Assembly: GCF_009725165.1 (NCBI RefSeq) | Contig: NZ_WNZW01000009.1 | Location: forward strand, 62,001 to 126,000 | Source: Paenibacillus woosongensis | Lineage (GTDB): Bacteria > Bacillota > Bacilli > Paenibacillales > Paenibacillaceae | DNA: 64,000 bases | Reading direction: 5' to 3' | In this document: piece by piece, positions 34,834 to 43,900 of the stretch | Layout of the letters: each line of letters starts with the position of its first letter | How positions within the stretch are numbered: position 1 is the stretch's first letter | Position numbers and translations under genes: made by a program | The notes under the pieces: model-generated | Seen by the model: only the letters and a program-made list of their open reading frames with translations | Databases searched by the model: none | What the model was told of the DNA's origin: nothing

Positions 34834-35766
34834 CTACTCATCACTCTTCAAAATACATTCGATAATATGAAGTGGTATAAGCGTATCTCCTTTTGTATCA
34901 CACGTAATGGTTATGACCATCTCTCTCGACGGTATCACACAAATATATTGTCCTCCCATACCCATGGCAAAGTAAAACCTTTCATCCTCAGAAGTAGCCG
35001 AAGACCACCAATGTCGGCAATAGTGACCAAAATGCTTATAGGTTAGAAAAACAGGCTGCGTTGTTAATTCAACCCAGTCGCCATGAATTAACTGCTTCCC
35101 GTCCCACCTGCCATTATTCAGAAACAATTGACCCACTTTATGCATGTCTTGAATGGTAAGATGAATCCCAAAGCCACCGATATTAATACCTTGCGGGTCC
35201 TTATGCCAAATATAATCACTAAATTTTAGTTTAGAAAATAAGTGGTCATTAGCAAATTCCTGAGCATTTGTTCCTGTCGTTTTTTGGAGTATCGCCATTA
35301 ATAAATGGCTACATCCCGAGTTATAATTCATATGCTCGCCTGGAGCATGCGCTAATGGTCTTTCCAAAACATAATTCACCCAATTTGGGCTGTGAATCAT
35401 CTGCGGCCAGCCGCCCCATTCTCCCATCTCTGGCCAATTAAAGCCTGCACTCATCGTAAGCAGATGATCTATTGTAATCGTACTCTTTCTAGGGTCAGAA
35501 TCTTTAACTAGTATCGGAAAGTATTCGACAATCGGTGTTGAGAGACTTGAAATAAGTCCCTTATCATAAGCAATGCCAATTAACGATGAAGCTATGCTTT
35601 TTGTGCATGAATTAATTTTATGCATATTGTTTTTGTTTTTTTGCTTTTTATTTTTAAAGTATTCAAATATAAAGTTACTGTTTCTACTGATTAAGCAGCT
35701 ATGTATTTTTTCTTTTCTGAATACATCTGTTAAGTTTTGTTTCTTGTCTTTCCATAAAATATTCAA
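34834..35766 (-). CDS. Serine hydrolase, class C beta-lactamase-like
   Basis: A 310-residue protein of the beta-lactamase/D-alanyl-D-alanine carboxypeptidase fold. The SxxK motif is SCTKS near residue 54 (nucleophile Ser and base Lys), followed by SSLIGIAYDKGLI. YNS near 148 gives the YxN motif, and the third motif position is in AMGMGGQYICV. No signal peptide is seen, so it is probably cytoplasmic and unlikely to be a true penicillinase. Relatives include esterases and 6-aminohexanoate-type hydrolases. It is AT-rich at its 5' end. Confidence 0.87.
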   Translation of the reverse strand: MNILWKDKKQNLTDVFRKEKIHSCLISRNSNFIFEYFKNKKQKNKNNMHKINSCTKSIASSLIGIAYDKGLISSLSTPIVEYFPILVKDSDPRKSTITIDHLLTMSAGFNWPEMGEWGGWPQMIHSPNWVNYVLERPLAHAPGEHMNYNSGCSHLLMAILQKTTGTNAQEFANDHLFSKLKFSDYIWHKDPQGINIGGFGIHLTIQDMHKVGQLFLNNGRWDGKQLIHGDWVELTTQPVFLTYKHFGHYCRHWWSSATSEDERFYFAMGMGGQYICVIPSREMVITITCDTKGDTLIPLHIIECILKSDE

Positions 35767-36077
35767 TTAAGGTCTCCCACCTTCAACACTACTCAACCTC
35801 AAGTTTATAAATTGGTTCCTCATGAAAAGATCAATAATTTCATTTTCAAATTACTTATACTAGAACTATAATTTATTGTTCGAAAACTCAATCCTTATTT
35901 TACCACAACGACGAAAAATGATGGTCGATTTTATCTTTACTGAACAACAAAAGAGATGGCAGCTTTGCCATCCCTATATGATAAACTTTGCATTTCATTC
36001 AGAACCAAACGGTAACTGAAAACCCTTGACAAAAATATATGGTGTTCGTTTTTTATGGTATTGGTGGAGGCGAAAAC
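35767..36077. other. AT-rich gap between the serine hydrolase and hsdR
   Basis: No gene found. It holds the presumed upstream region of the hydrolase gene on its left. At 35955-35972 is the stem GATGGCA/TGCCATC, followed on the minus strand by TCTTTTGTTG, a likely terminator for hsdR. At 36026-36031 is a TTGACA that could serve the tiny + strand frame at 36078. At 36062-36073 is a 12-base match to a CCA-ending tmRNA 3' end. Confidence 0.6.
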
Positions 36078-36137
36078 ATGGCTTTGCGTAACCACAATTG
36101 GCGTCATCATTACGTCAAAAAGGGGCTTTTTAAATAA
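36078..36137 (+). CDS. Possible 19-residue basic peptide
   Basis: ATG to TAA encodes a 19-residue, strongly basic peptide (MALRNHNWRHHYVKKGLFK). It has a good site, GGAGG 7 nt upstream, and TTGACA about 47 nt upstream. It runs toward the end of hsdR and stops 3 nt before it. It may be a real small protein or the remnant start of a gene cut off when the R-M operon arrived. There is no homology that I recognise. Confidence 0.3.
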   Translation: MALRNHNWRHHYVKKGLFK

Positions 36138-36140
36138 TCC

Positions 36141-39100
36141 TTAAGAAATATCCTCCGCATTACGGTTAATATGATCAATGATATCCAAAATTCCTCGAGC
36201 TTTTGGAAGCTGGTCCTTGAATACAACCATGATTCCACCTACTGAACTAAACGGATCTTGCTGCAATACTTGGCGTTCTAATGTACCATTCTTGACGATG
36301 TAATCAATGATCAACTCAACGAATTGAATTTGTTGTAAATTTAAGTTCTGTTCAGAAATAAACGTTGAAAATGCTTCAACAGCAGCTTGGCGGTCAAGAC
36401 CGACAATTTTACGAACGAGCTTTGTTACCGGAGTATCGCCATAATCTTTTTCGTACTGTTCTTTGGAACCAAGTTCACTCCATAAAATTTGCTCTAAGTA
36501 TTCCACATCTTGCTTCGTTAATGGTTTGTTGTTACGCAGCTTATAAATTGCTAATGTATCCTCATGTTGATGCTCTTTTAAGTAATGCTCCACCTTTTTA
36601 CGATAGCTTTGTAAGTCGTTCACATTATAAATCGACGCATTTTCTGCAACGGTTATCACTTCATCTTGGAAATCCGTGTAATAGATTTTCTGATTCGAAC
36701 GCTCAATATAGCGAATTAAATCACGTAGTGCAATACGCACCCTTTCTAAATCAGCAAGCGAAGGCTCTTCCCAGAATTCCATCGTTCGTACGTCATCGAT
36801 CACATCTTTTTGTGCTAATACTTGTGGAATTGTACCTAGCTTTGAAAGTGCTTCGGCTGTATCAATAACTCGGCGAATTGGCTTTGTGGCATTATTTGAC
36901 TGCAAGCTCGCTAATTCAATCGTCAGCATTAACAGATCAAAGCGTTTGGCTAACTCATCATCTTCAATCGGTGTAATTAACGGTGAAATGTTTTCTTTCA
37001 CTTCATTAGTCTGCACGACCGATAACGCCTGCCAGCTCTCCTCATTTTGATACTTATGCACATATTGTAAGTATTGGCGCACTCGGAAATTATCATCATT
37101 TAATGCTCGAACATCTGATATAATTTCCTTCAATAGTTGTTCACGATAAGAAATAAACGGTGCTTCTTGATATTGAAGCGATTGTAATTCACGTACAATG
37201 TCGACTTTAGTATTAAACAACTTTTCCGTTAAGGTTTGGGTTATTTTCGCTTCCTCGCCTTTTTCATTCTCACGGAAATACTCGAAGTTTCTTAAATAGT
37301 CAAAAATTAAAAAGTAGCCCTTATCCAATCCTGGTCCAAACAGGTCTTTACGAAGACGTGTTCCGCGACCGATCATCTGCCAGAACTTCGTTTTCGAGCG
37401 CACCTTTTTGAAGAAGACTAAATTTAATACATCCGGCACATCAATTCCTGTATCTAACATATCAACCGATATGGCGATTTGTGGCATTTTGTCCGGTGTT
37501 GAGAAGTCATCAATGAGCGTCTGATAATATTCCACACTATAGTCAATTACCTCGGCAAAATTACCACCGTATTCAGGGAATTTCAAGTCGAAGCGTTCTT
37601 TAATAGCCATCGCATGCTTGTGGTTTTTGGCGAAAATAATGGTCTTCCCTAACTTGTCTCCACCTTCAACCTTCAAGCCATGTTCCATTAAGTCATTTAA
37701 CACGTGATCAATTGTGTTCTTGTTAAATACAAAATGATTAATGGCTGAGCTATCAATATCCCTTACTTGCGGTTCGTCTTCAAAAATCTCGTCAAACTCT
37801 TCTTTTTCGTCTTCGGATAAATCATCGTAACGAATACCATCATCTAAAATTTTCAACGTCGTTTCTCGTGTGCGATAATCAACTAAGTAGCCATCTTCAA
37901 CAGCCTTCGCTAATTCATAAGCAAAGGTCGGTACGCCGTTTTCTAAATCAAAAATGGTGTATGTATTTTTATCAAGTTCATTCTTTGGCGTTGCGGTTAA
38001 ACCGACAAGCATCCCGTCAAAGTAATCGAAAATGCTTTTATACTTCTGATAAATCGAACGGTGTGACTCATCGATAATAATTAAATCAAAATGCCCTATC
38101 GTAAATAAACGATTACCGTCCTTACGCTTCACTTCATCAATGGCATTCATCATCGTTGGATACGTCGAGAACACCATACGAGCAGCCTCAGGATTCGAAT
38201 TTTTCTCAAGCATATTACTTAATGATAAATTCGGAAGAAGTGTGTTAAAGTTACGGAATGCTTGCTTCACTAAAGATGTACGATCCGCAAGAAACAGTAC
38301 ATTTTTCACCCAATAATGCTTCGTTAACACATCGACTAATGAGATCGCCGTTCGTGTTTTACCACTACCCGTGGCCATTACAAGAAGGCCTTTTCGTTGG
38401 TTGTTACTGAACGTATCACAAATCGCTAGAATCGCTTCTTTTTGATAGTAACGGTTTGTAATATCATCATTAATTTCAATATTCTTTAAAGGCTGTTTCA
38501 TTTGGCGACGGTCGATTAACAATTGCAGCTCATCTTGTGTATAGAAGCCTGACACTTTACGTGCTGCATAGTGATCATGCCAAATATGCGTTTCAAAGCC
38601 GTTTGTATAAAAGATGACTGGTCGTAACCCCTGCATCTGCTCTATACAATCCGCATACAGTTTTGCTTGGTTACGCCCTTCTTTTGGGTCACGTGAAGTA
38701 CGTTTTGCTTCAACAACAGCTAAAATTTTACCGTTCGTACCCCGTAACACATAATCCACATAACCTTCGCCTTTTGCATTTGGCATACCTGTTACCGGAT
38801 ATTCTATCTCAATGTTTTTGGCAATTTCCCAACCAGCTAACTTTAAGTCTAAATCGATATAACGTTTACGCGTACCAAATTCCGAAATCGTATCGACATC
38901 AAAATCGTAATCTCGTTGTGACTCTACACGATTTGCCGTGAGTTGCGCCCGGAGCTCTTCATTCTGCTTACGAAGCTCTTCAAGTGACTGATCCTTAGCA
39001 CTTAGCTTGTCATATAAATCACTTAGTTCCTCTGGACGCTCTCGCTTGTATACTGCATCATACAGTAACGCCTCATCAAACGTGGATGCGGTGTATTCCT

Positions 39101-39479
39101 CTGCGTAACAATAATCAATCCATGCAACAAACTGATGTAAATTATGTAAAGACAACACCGCTTCATCCCGAGTAATTGCCACATTCGTATGTACAGCTGT
39201 ATTACCAAGCTTCACCACATATTTCATCATCGGCAACAGTTCTTCATCAATAATGCCCAAAAAGTGACGGTTATGAATCAAGCTTGAGAGGTTATCTTGA
39301 TATGGTATTTTCACATCATTATCAAACTGATACACCCATTTGACCGCAAGCTCGAGCGCACGGCGCGATAAAATCGCAACCGTGGCTGGGCTAACCTGCA
39401 TCGCCTTTTCCGCTTCAAAACAGGCATTGGCAAAGCTGGTGAATAGCTGTTTATCCTTTAAAAACTCGAAGTTCAACAT
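36141..39479 (-). CDS. hsdR: Type I restriction endonuclease subunit R
   Basis: A 1112-residue motor and nuclease subunit. An N-terminal DUF4145-like helical domain (about 1-125) is followed by a coiled coil, the HSDR nuclease domain with D...EAKR near residue 256, and a superfamily 2 helicase: MATGSGKT near 368, DESHRS near 470, LTATP, and the second RecA domain with QMIGRGTRLR. The C-terminus is the EcoEI-type R domain. All key motifs are present, so it should be active. It cleaves unmodified DNA after translocation by the HsdR2M2S complex. The gene is the last of the hsdM-hsdS-hsdR operon, 24 nt after hsdS, and clearly AT-rich. Confidence 0.97.
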   Translation of the reverse strand: MLNFEFLKDKQLFTSFANACFEAEKAMQVSPATVAILSRRALELAVKWVYQFDNDVKIPYQDNLSSLIHNRHFLGIIDEELLPMMKYVVKLGNTAVHTNVAITRDEAVLSLHNLHQFVAWIDYCYAEEYTASTFDEALLYDAVYKRERPEELSDLYDKLSAKDQSLEELRKQNEELRAQLTANRVESQRDYDFDVDTISEFGTRKRYIDLDLKLAGWEIAKNIEIEYPVTGMPNAKGEGYVDYVLRGTNGKILAVVEAKRTSRDPKEGRNQAKLYADCIEQMQGLRPVIFYTNGFETHIWHDHYAARKVSGFYTQDELQLLIDRRQMKQPLKNIEINDDITNRYYQKEAILAICDTFSNNQRKGLLVMATGSGKTRTAISLVDVLTKHYWVKNVLFLADRTSLVKQAFRNFNTLLPNLSLSNMLEKNSNPEAARMVFSTYPTMMNAIDEVKRKDGNRLFTIGHFDLIIIDESHRSIYQKYKSIFDYFDGMLVGLTATPKNELDKNTYTIFDLENGVPTFAYELAKAVEDGYLVDYRTRETTLKILDDGIRYDDLSEDEKEEFDEIFEDEPQVRDIDSSAINHFVFNKNTIDHVLNDLMEHGLKVEGGDKLGKTIIFAKNHKHAMAIKERFDLKFPEYGGNFAEVIDYSVEYYQTLIDDFSTPDKMPQIAISVDMLDTGIDVPDVLNLVFFKKVRSKTKFWQMIGRGTRLRKDLFGPGLDKGYFLIFDYLRNFEYFRENEKGEEAKITQTLTEKLFNTKVDIVRELQSLQYQEAPFISYREQLLKEIISDVRALNDDNFRVRQYLQYVHKYQNEESWQALSVVQTNEVKENISPLITPIEDDELAKRFDLLMLTIELASLQSNNATKPIRRVIDTAEALSKLGTIPQVLAQKDVIDDVRTMEFWEEPSLADLERVRIALRDLIRYIERSNQKIYYTDFQDEVITVAENASIYNVNDLQSYRKKVEHYLKEHQHEDTLAIYKLRNNKPLTKQDVEYLEQILWSELGSKEQYEKDYGDTPVTKLVRKIVGLDRQAAVEAFSTFISEQNLNLQQIQFVELIIDYIVKNGTLERQVLQQDPFSSVGGIMVVFKDQLPKARGILDIIDHINRNAEDIS

Positions 39480-39503
39480 ATACTCATCTCCTATGCGAGA
39501 TAG

Positions 39504-40643
39504 TTATTGTTCTTGGAAGAGTTCGCCTTTGAAGGCTTTTTGGAGTGTAGAATTATATAGTTTTTTATATGAAAATAGGCTATCAATAAAATCATTTCTT
39601 AATTTTTCTAAAGAAATAATTTTATTAACAAATTCCTTTTGCAATTCAATAGGAGGCACTAATACTAGAAGCTCATTTAAATTTTTTTTAGATATATTAG
39701 GCATCGACCCTGAACTACCCGATGCTAGTGCACTTAATTCCTTTTTCATAGAATTATTATTTAATAACCTCCATAGATAAATCGGTTCCATTAGAGTTGT
39801 ATTCTTAATATTTAATTTAAATATTAAGTCAGAAAACATCAGTTGTGAAGGCGTTTCAAATATATAAGAACAAGCCCCCACTAATTCTTTTGTATTCTTC
39901 CTTGTTAAAAGGATATCACCGACATTCACTTCATACTCACTTTTAAAAGGTGTCCCATCAAGTAACTTTTTATTTTCTTTAAAATTATACCTACCTCCTG
40001 TAACTGCACTTAGTTTCAAAACTCCTGGTTCATTATTTGTAGCTGGTTCTTTACTAGCAACAGGGCTCCATCCTGTTTGTATATCCGATACAACATTTTT
40101 GATTGGCATCTGCTTGAATTTTTTTATGTTTTGAATTGGATTTCCAAACATCTCTAAAAACAAACTTTGTGTTAATTCGTCTAATGCTGTGATTTGACAT
40201 TGGCGTTTTTGTAATACTAAATTTATCATGTCCAACAATTCCGAAATTTTCCTTTGCTGAACTTTTTCTAAGAGAGGTATCTTAATTTTTTCTATATTAG
40301 ATCGAATTATTTGTGGTTGTGCCGAGCCTGAAATAACATCGCTAAACCCTCTATATTTCAAGTAATAATAAAGAAATTTAATATCCATTATACTCTCATC
40401 AAGGTTATCTAAAGCCATTGCATTTCCATTTACATATGAATACGGTTCACTAATATTTACTTCACCACAAGTTGCACCTCGACAAGTAACCAATATAGTT
40501 GGAAACTCATGATTATATTCATTATAATACCCAATGATTCCATTGGCACCATAAACAGGATAACCACTTGAGGATAAATTAGAAGCAGCAATTGTTTTCC
40601 ATTGTTTAGGATAACAAATCTGTTGCAACTCTACATATTTCAT
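39504..40643 (-). CDS. hsdS: Type I restriction-modification specificity subunit S
   Basis: A 379-residue protein that chooses the DNA target of the R-M complex. It has the two-half layout: target-recognition domain 1 (about 5-125, PKQWKTIAASNLSSSGYPVYGANG), a conserved helix (LLEKVQQRKISELLDMINLVLQKRQ), domain 2 (about 180-340), and a second helix (LVPPIELQKEFVNKIISLEKLRNDF). The target cannot be read from the sequence. It overlaps hsdM by 4 nt (ATGA). It is very AT-rich, more than hsdM and hsdR, as is usual for this variable gene. Confidence 0.96.
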   Translation of the reverse strand: MKYVELQQICYPKQWKTIAASNLSSSGYPVYGANGIIGYYNEYNHEFPTILVTCRGATCGEVNISEPYSYVNGNAMALDNLDESIMDIKFLYYYLKYRGFSDVISGSAQPQIIRSNIEKIKIPLLEKVQQRKISELLDMINLVLQKRQCQITALDELTQSLFLEMFGNPIQNIKKFKQMPIKNVVSDIQTGWSPVASKEPATNNEPGVLKLSAVTGGRYNFKENKKLLDGTPFKSEYEVNVGDILLTRKNTKELVGACSYIFETPSQLMFSDLIFKLNIKNTTLMEPIYLWRLLNNNSMKKELSALASGSSGSMPNISKKNLNELLVLVPPIELQKEFVNKIISLEKLRNDFIDSLFSYKKLYNSTLQKAFKGELFQEQ

Positions 40644-42127
40644 AATATTCTCCCCTTTAATAACTTTAACTCCTGTTGAATCTCATCTTCTAATAGAATT
40701 ATTTGATTAAGTATTTCTTTCGGAGATTTATACTCCACTTCCTCATACTCAACCTCTTTATACTTATTAATCGACAAATCATACCCTTGCTCGCGAATCT
40801 CATCCACTGGCACAAAGAATGATTGTTCAGTACGTTTACGTTCCACTTCACCTTGTAAGTCACCAAAACGGGCAATAATATCCTCAATATCATTCGCTGA
40901 AATTGGCGTACGTTTATCGTCTAATGAATACCCATCAGCCTTCATATCATAGAACCATACGTGATCCGTTCCGCCTGTACCTGTTTTCGTGAAAATCATA
41001 ATCCCTGTTGAAACTCCTGCATACGGCTTAAATACGCCACTTGGCATTGAAATGATAGCTTCTAATTTATTGTTATCAATAATTTCCTTACGAATAGCTT
41101 TATGCGCATTTGAGCTACCGAACAATACGCCATCCGGTACGATTACCGCTGCACGTCCACCAGCCTTTAACACTCGTAAAATTAGTGATAAGAATAGTAG
41201 CTCTGTTTTCTTCGTTTTCGCTACTTTTAATAAGTCATTCGATACAGCATCATAGTCTAACGATCCTTTAAATGGTGGATTCGCTAGTACTAATGTGTAC
41301 TTATCTTCATCTTTATTTTCTTCAGATAATGAATCACGATAATCAATATTTGGAGCATCTACACCGTGCAACATCATGTTCATAGCTCCAATACGTAACA
41401 TCGTTGTATCCATATCGTTACCATAGAACATATGGTTATGGAAATGCTCATTTAACCCTTGTACTAAAAACAAGTCTTGATGATTCTTACGTAAATATTC
41501 ACTTGCTGAGACAAGAAAACCCGCTGACCCCATTGCCGGATCAATAATGATATCTTCTGGTGATGGCTTCATTAATTCTACCATCATATTGATAATATGA
41601 CGTGGTGTACGAAATTGACCATTTGTACCTGAAGTTTGGAGCTTCGATAATAAGTGCTCATAAATGTCCCCTTTTGTATCACGCTCTTCCATTGGAATGC
41701 TATCAAGTGCTGTTACTACTTTTTGTAATGTAGCAGGCTTATTGATTTGGAACATTGCGTCTTTCATATACTTTGAGAATGCAGATTCCTCTTTACCACC
41801 TAACGTTTTGATAAAAGGAAAAATCGTATTCACCATTACTTCATACATTTCTTGGGCAGGTAAGTTCTTAAACTGTGTCCAACGCATAATTGGCCAGTGT
41901 TGCTTTTGCACTTCATTAAAATCTGCTGGTCTTTCCGAGAAAATCCCTTTATATTCAAGCCCTAAAAATTCCGCCTCGTTTTCTTTTTTCAGTTCACCTT
42001 CATCTAAGCCTTTAATGAAGAGTAAGTATGTTAATTGCTCAATGTTTGTTAAAGGGTTTGTATTCCCCTCTGTCCATAATGTCGTCCAAATGTTATCAAT
42101 TTTGTTTTTGATCTCACCTGTAATCAT
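40640..42127 (-). CDS. hsdM: Type I restriction-modification methyltransferase subunit M
   Basis: A 495-residue N6-adenine DNA methyltransferase. The N-terminal HsdM domain (about 5-140: ITGEIKNKIDNIWTTLWTEG) is followed by the catalytic domain with the SAM motif DPAMGSAGFL near residue 194 and the catalytic NPPF near 282. With HsdS it methylates the recognition site and protects host DNA. GGAGG stands before the ATG. A 23-nt hairpin lies just upstream (42152-42174) and may affect its expression. It is the first gene of the operon. Confidence 0.97.
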   Translation of the reverse strand: MITGEIKNKIDNIWTTLWTEGNTNPLTNIEQLTYLLFIKGLDEGELKKENEAEFLGLEYKGIFSERPADFNEVQKQHWPIMRWTQFKNLPAQEMYEVMVNTIFPFIKTLGGKEESAFSKYMKDAMFQINKPATLQKVVTALDSIPMEERDTKGDIYEHLLSKLQTSGTNGQFRTPRHIINMMVELMKPSPEDIIIDPAMGSAGFLVSASEYLRKNHQDLFLVQGLNEHFHNHMFYGNDMDTTMLRIGAMNMMLHGVDAPNIDYRDSLSEENKDEDKYTLVLANPPFKGSLDYDAVSNDLLKVAKTKKTELLFLSLILRVLKAGGRAAVIVPDGVLFGSSNAHKAIRKEIIDNNKLEAIISMPSGVFKPYAGVSTGIMIFTKTGTGGTDHVWFYDMKADGYSLDDKRTPISANDIEDIIARFGDLQGEVERKRTEQSFFVPVDEIREQGYDLSINKYKEVEYEEVEYKSPKEILNQIILLEDEIQQELKLLKGRIL

Positions 42128-42151
42128 GTTGTAACCTCCATTTTATTAAGG

Positions 42152-42174
42152 TGCCTATTGCAGGCACCTTCTCT
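42152..42174. other. Hairpin upstream of hsdM
   Basis: AAGGTGCC-TATTGCA-GGCACCTT, 8-bp perfect stem, about 25 nt upstream of the hsdM start and just past the stop of the possible 30-residue frame. No T-run follows on the minus strand, so it is not a standard terminator for that direction. It may be an mRNA structure or a protein-binding dyad. Confidence 0.6.
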
Positions 42175-42180
42175 TACGAT

Positions 42181-42273
42181 TTATTTTAGACTAAATGTGT
42201 GGCCAATGCCCATATGTTTATAAGCATTCAGCTTAGAATCCTTTAATTGTGTCAAAATCTCGTCTAGCTTCAT
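42181..42273 (-). CDS. Possible 30-residue peptide or gene remnant upstream of hsdM
   Basis: An ATG-to-TAA frame encoding 30 residues, starting MKLDEILTQLKDSKLNAYKH and ending in GHTFSLK. There is no strong ribosome binding site. It could be a leader of the hsd operon or the C-terminal scrap of a gene lost when elements were inserted. I recognise no relative. Confidence 0.25.
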   Translation of the reverse strand: MKLDEILTQLKDSKLNAYKHMGIGHTFSLK

Positions 42274-42351
42274 TTAAGCTCTCGTTCTTCTTCAACGAAT
42301 TTCTCGTCAATTTCTTGTTGTTTCTACATTTAAACTTATCATTTAATAAGA

Positions 42352-42376
42352 AAAACCCGCTTGAAGAGCGGGTTTT
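42352..42376. terminator. Terminator of the AAAACCCGCTC family after the displaced tmRNA end
   Basis: AAAACCCGCT-TGAAG-AGCGGGTTTT, 5 nt past the displaced tmRNA 3' end. Its stem and flank match terminators of chromosomal genes in this window (28144 above all), which suggests it is the original ssrA terminator. Confidence 0.85.
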
Positions 42377-42381
42377 CAGTA

Positions 42382-42441
42382 TGGGGACGAGGGGAGTCGA
42401 ACCCCTGTCCGAAGGCAACACCACATAGGTGTCTACGGGTG
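42382..42441 (-). pseudogene. Displaced tmRNA 3'-end fragment
   Basis: About 60 nt that match the last 60 nt of the intact ssrA gene (43901-43960) at 54 positions by my count, in the same orientation. It includes the whole T arm (GGGGTTCGACTCCCC) and the 3' acceptor strand CGTCCCC with discriminator A. Beyond 42441 the similarity breaks down. It has no 5' half or tag frame, so it cannot act as tmRNA. It is the mark left when an element integrates into the 3' end of ssrA. It lies just past the stop of mscS. Confidence 0.88.
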
Positions 42442-42485
42442 CTCCTTCACCCTGCAAACCGCTTCAACTTACCTCCGATTCGATC

Positions 42486-43739
42486 TCAATACCCTCGTGA
42501 ATATTGCGTGCCTTCCTTGAGATTGGCGATATCGTGGCCCGTTGGATTTTGGAAGGCACGTAGCCCAAATGTCGGCGCAACCGCAAAAATGTGGTCAAAG
42601 ATATCCGCCTGAACCGATTCATACACTCCCCAGTTGGTGTCATTGCTGAAAGCGTAGATTTCCAATGGCAGTCCGTTATCCCCCGGTGCTAACTGTCTCA
42701 CAATCAGCGTCATTTCCTGGTGAATTTTCGGATGATTCCGCAGATATTGATGGATGTATTCTCTGAATACACCCACATTCGTAAGCTGTCTGCCGTTCAC
42801 TTTGCTCTCCGTATTAATCTGATGTTCCCGATTGTACGTGTTAATTTCATCTAATCTTGTCGTGACATATTCGGTAAGGAAGTGAATCTTCTTGAATTCC
42901 TCAATCATTTCCTCGGTACAAAAGCTTATGCTGCTCGTATCGATATAGATGCATCGCTTAATTCTTCGGCCACCGGATACTTGCATGCCTCTCCAATTCT
43001 TGAACGAGTCCGAGATAAGCGCATAGCTCGGAATCATTGTGATCGTCTTATCAAAATTCCTAACCTTTACCGTATTTAACGTAATATCGATCACATCGCC
43101 ATCCGCATTATATTTAGGCATTTCAATCCAGTCACCGACACGTACCATATCATTCGATGATAATTGAACACCTGCCACCAGGCCTAAAATCGAATCCTTG
43201 AAGATTAGCATCAGCACAGCCGATAGAGCACCAAGCCCACTGAGAATAATCAAGGGATTCTGACCGATGAGGTTCGAGATCACCACAATGCCGCCAACAA
43301 TAAATAGAACGATTTTCGCCACCTGAATATACCCCTTAATCGGCCTGATCTTAGAGATTTCATACGAGCGATAAATCGCATCAAAAGCATTGAGCAGCGC
43401 ATTAAACACCGCAATGGCTACGATAATCATGTACGTTAATGCGGCCTTTTCAATCAAAGCTTGGTAGGACAGAAAGGTGGACGCTGAATAATAGATGATG
43501 ATGGCTGGCACGAGATGCGACAGCTTATGAAACACTTTTTTCTCCAAAATAATATTATCCCACGTATACCTATTGTTATGGACGATATGAATAATCGTCT
43601 TCAATACAATTTTTTTGGCTATGAAATTAGCCAGTATACAGACCACAGCTATAAAAACGACCATGATCATATTCGAAAGATATCCAATGGTTTGTTCGCT
43701 CATGCCATATCCGTCTAGTTGATTTTTGATAAATTCCAT
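42486..43739 (-). CDS. Mechanosensitive channel of the MscS family (YbdG-like)
   Basis: A 417-residue membrane protein with about five helices in the first 190 residues and a soluble C-terminal part. The pore helix and beta domain show GLGALSAVLMLIFKDSILGLVAGVQLSSNDMVRVGDWIEMP (about residues 160-205), the MscS core. The insertion and C-terminal domain (NTVKVRNFDKTITMIPSYALISDSFKNWRGM) match the longer YbdG/MscM branch. It releases solutes on sudden drops of osmolarity. It is the only gene between the two tmRNA 3' ends and so may have arrived with the element. Confidence 0.92.
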   Translation of the reverse strand: MEFIKNQLDGYGMSEQTIGYLSNMIMVVFIAVVCILANFIAKKIVLKTIIHIVHNNRYTWDNIILEKKVFHKLSHLVPAIIIYYSASTFLSYQALIEKAALTYMIIVAIAVFNALLNAFDAIYRSYEISKIRPIKGYIQVAKIVLFIVGGIVVISNLIGQNPLIILSGLGALSAVLMLIFKDSILGLVAGVQLSSNDMVRVGDWIEMPKYNADGDVIDITLNTVKVRNFDKTITMIPSYALISDSFKNWRGMQVSGGRRIKRCIYIDTSSISFCTEEMIEEFKKIHFLTEYVTTRLDEINTYNREHQINTESKVNGRQLTNVGVFREYIHQYLRNHPKIHQEMTLIVRQLAPGDNGLPLEIYAFSNDTNWGVYESVQADIFDHIFAVAPTFGLRAFQNPTGHDIANLKEGTQYSRGY

Positions 43740-43861
43740 TGTCTCCTCCTAACGCAGTATGGATTAGCCTATTATTATAAGTTAGATTTTAGCGCTAAGC
43801 AAAGTCCAAGATAAGACATTACGGGGCTGATTGGAGAGACGCTCGGTAAAGGTGTAATAAA

Positions 43862-43887
43862 AAAGACCACCTTCAACGGTGGTCTTT
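43862..43887. terminator. Terminator after intact ssrA
   Basis: AAAGACCACC-TTCAAC-GGTGGTCTTT, a perfect 10-bp stem, 13 nt past the tmRNA 3' end. It is unrelated to the terminator that follows the displaced 3' end. Confidence 0.85.
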
Positions 43888-43900
43888 CTGATGGTACATA

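Noticed and set aside
42233..42457. A 74-codon open frame on the minus strand
   Set aside because: It reads through the displaced tmRNA end and its terminator, so it is not a plausible gene.
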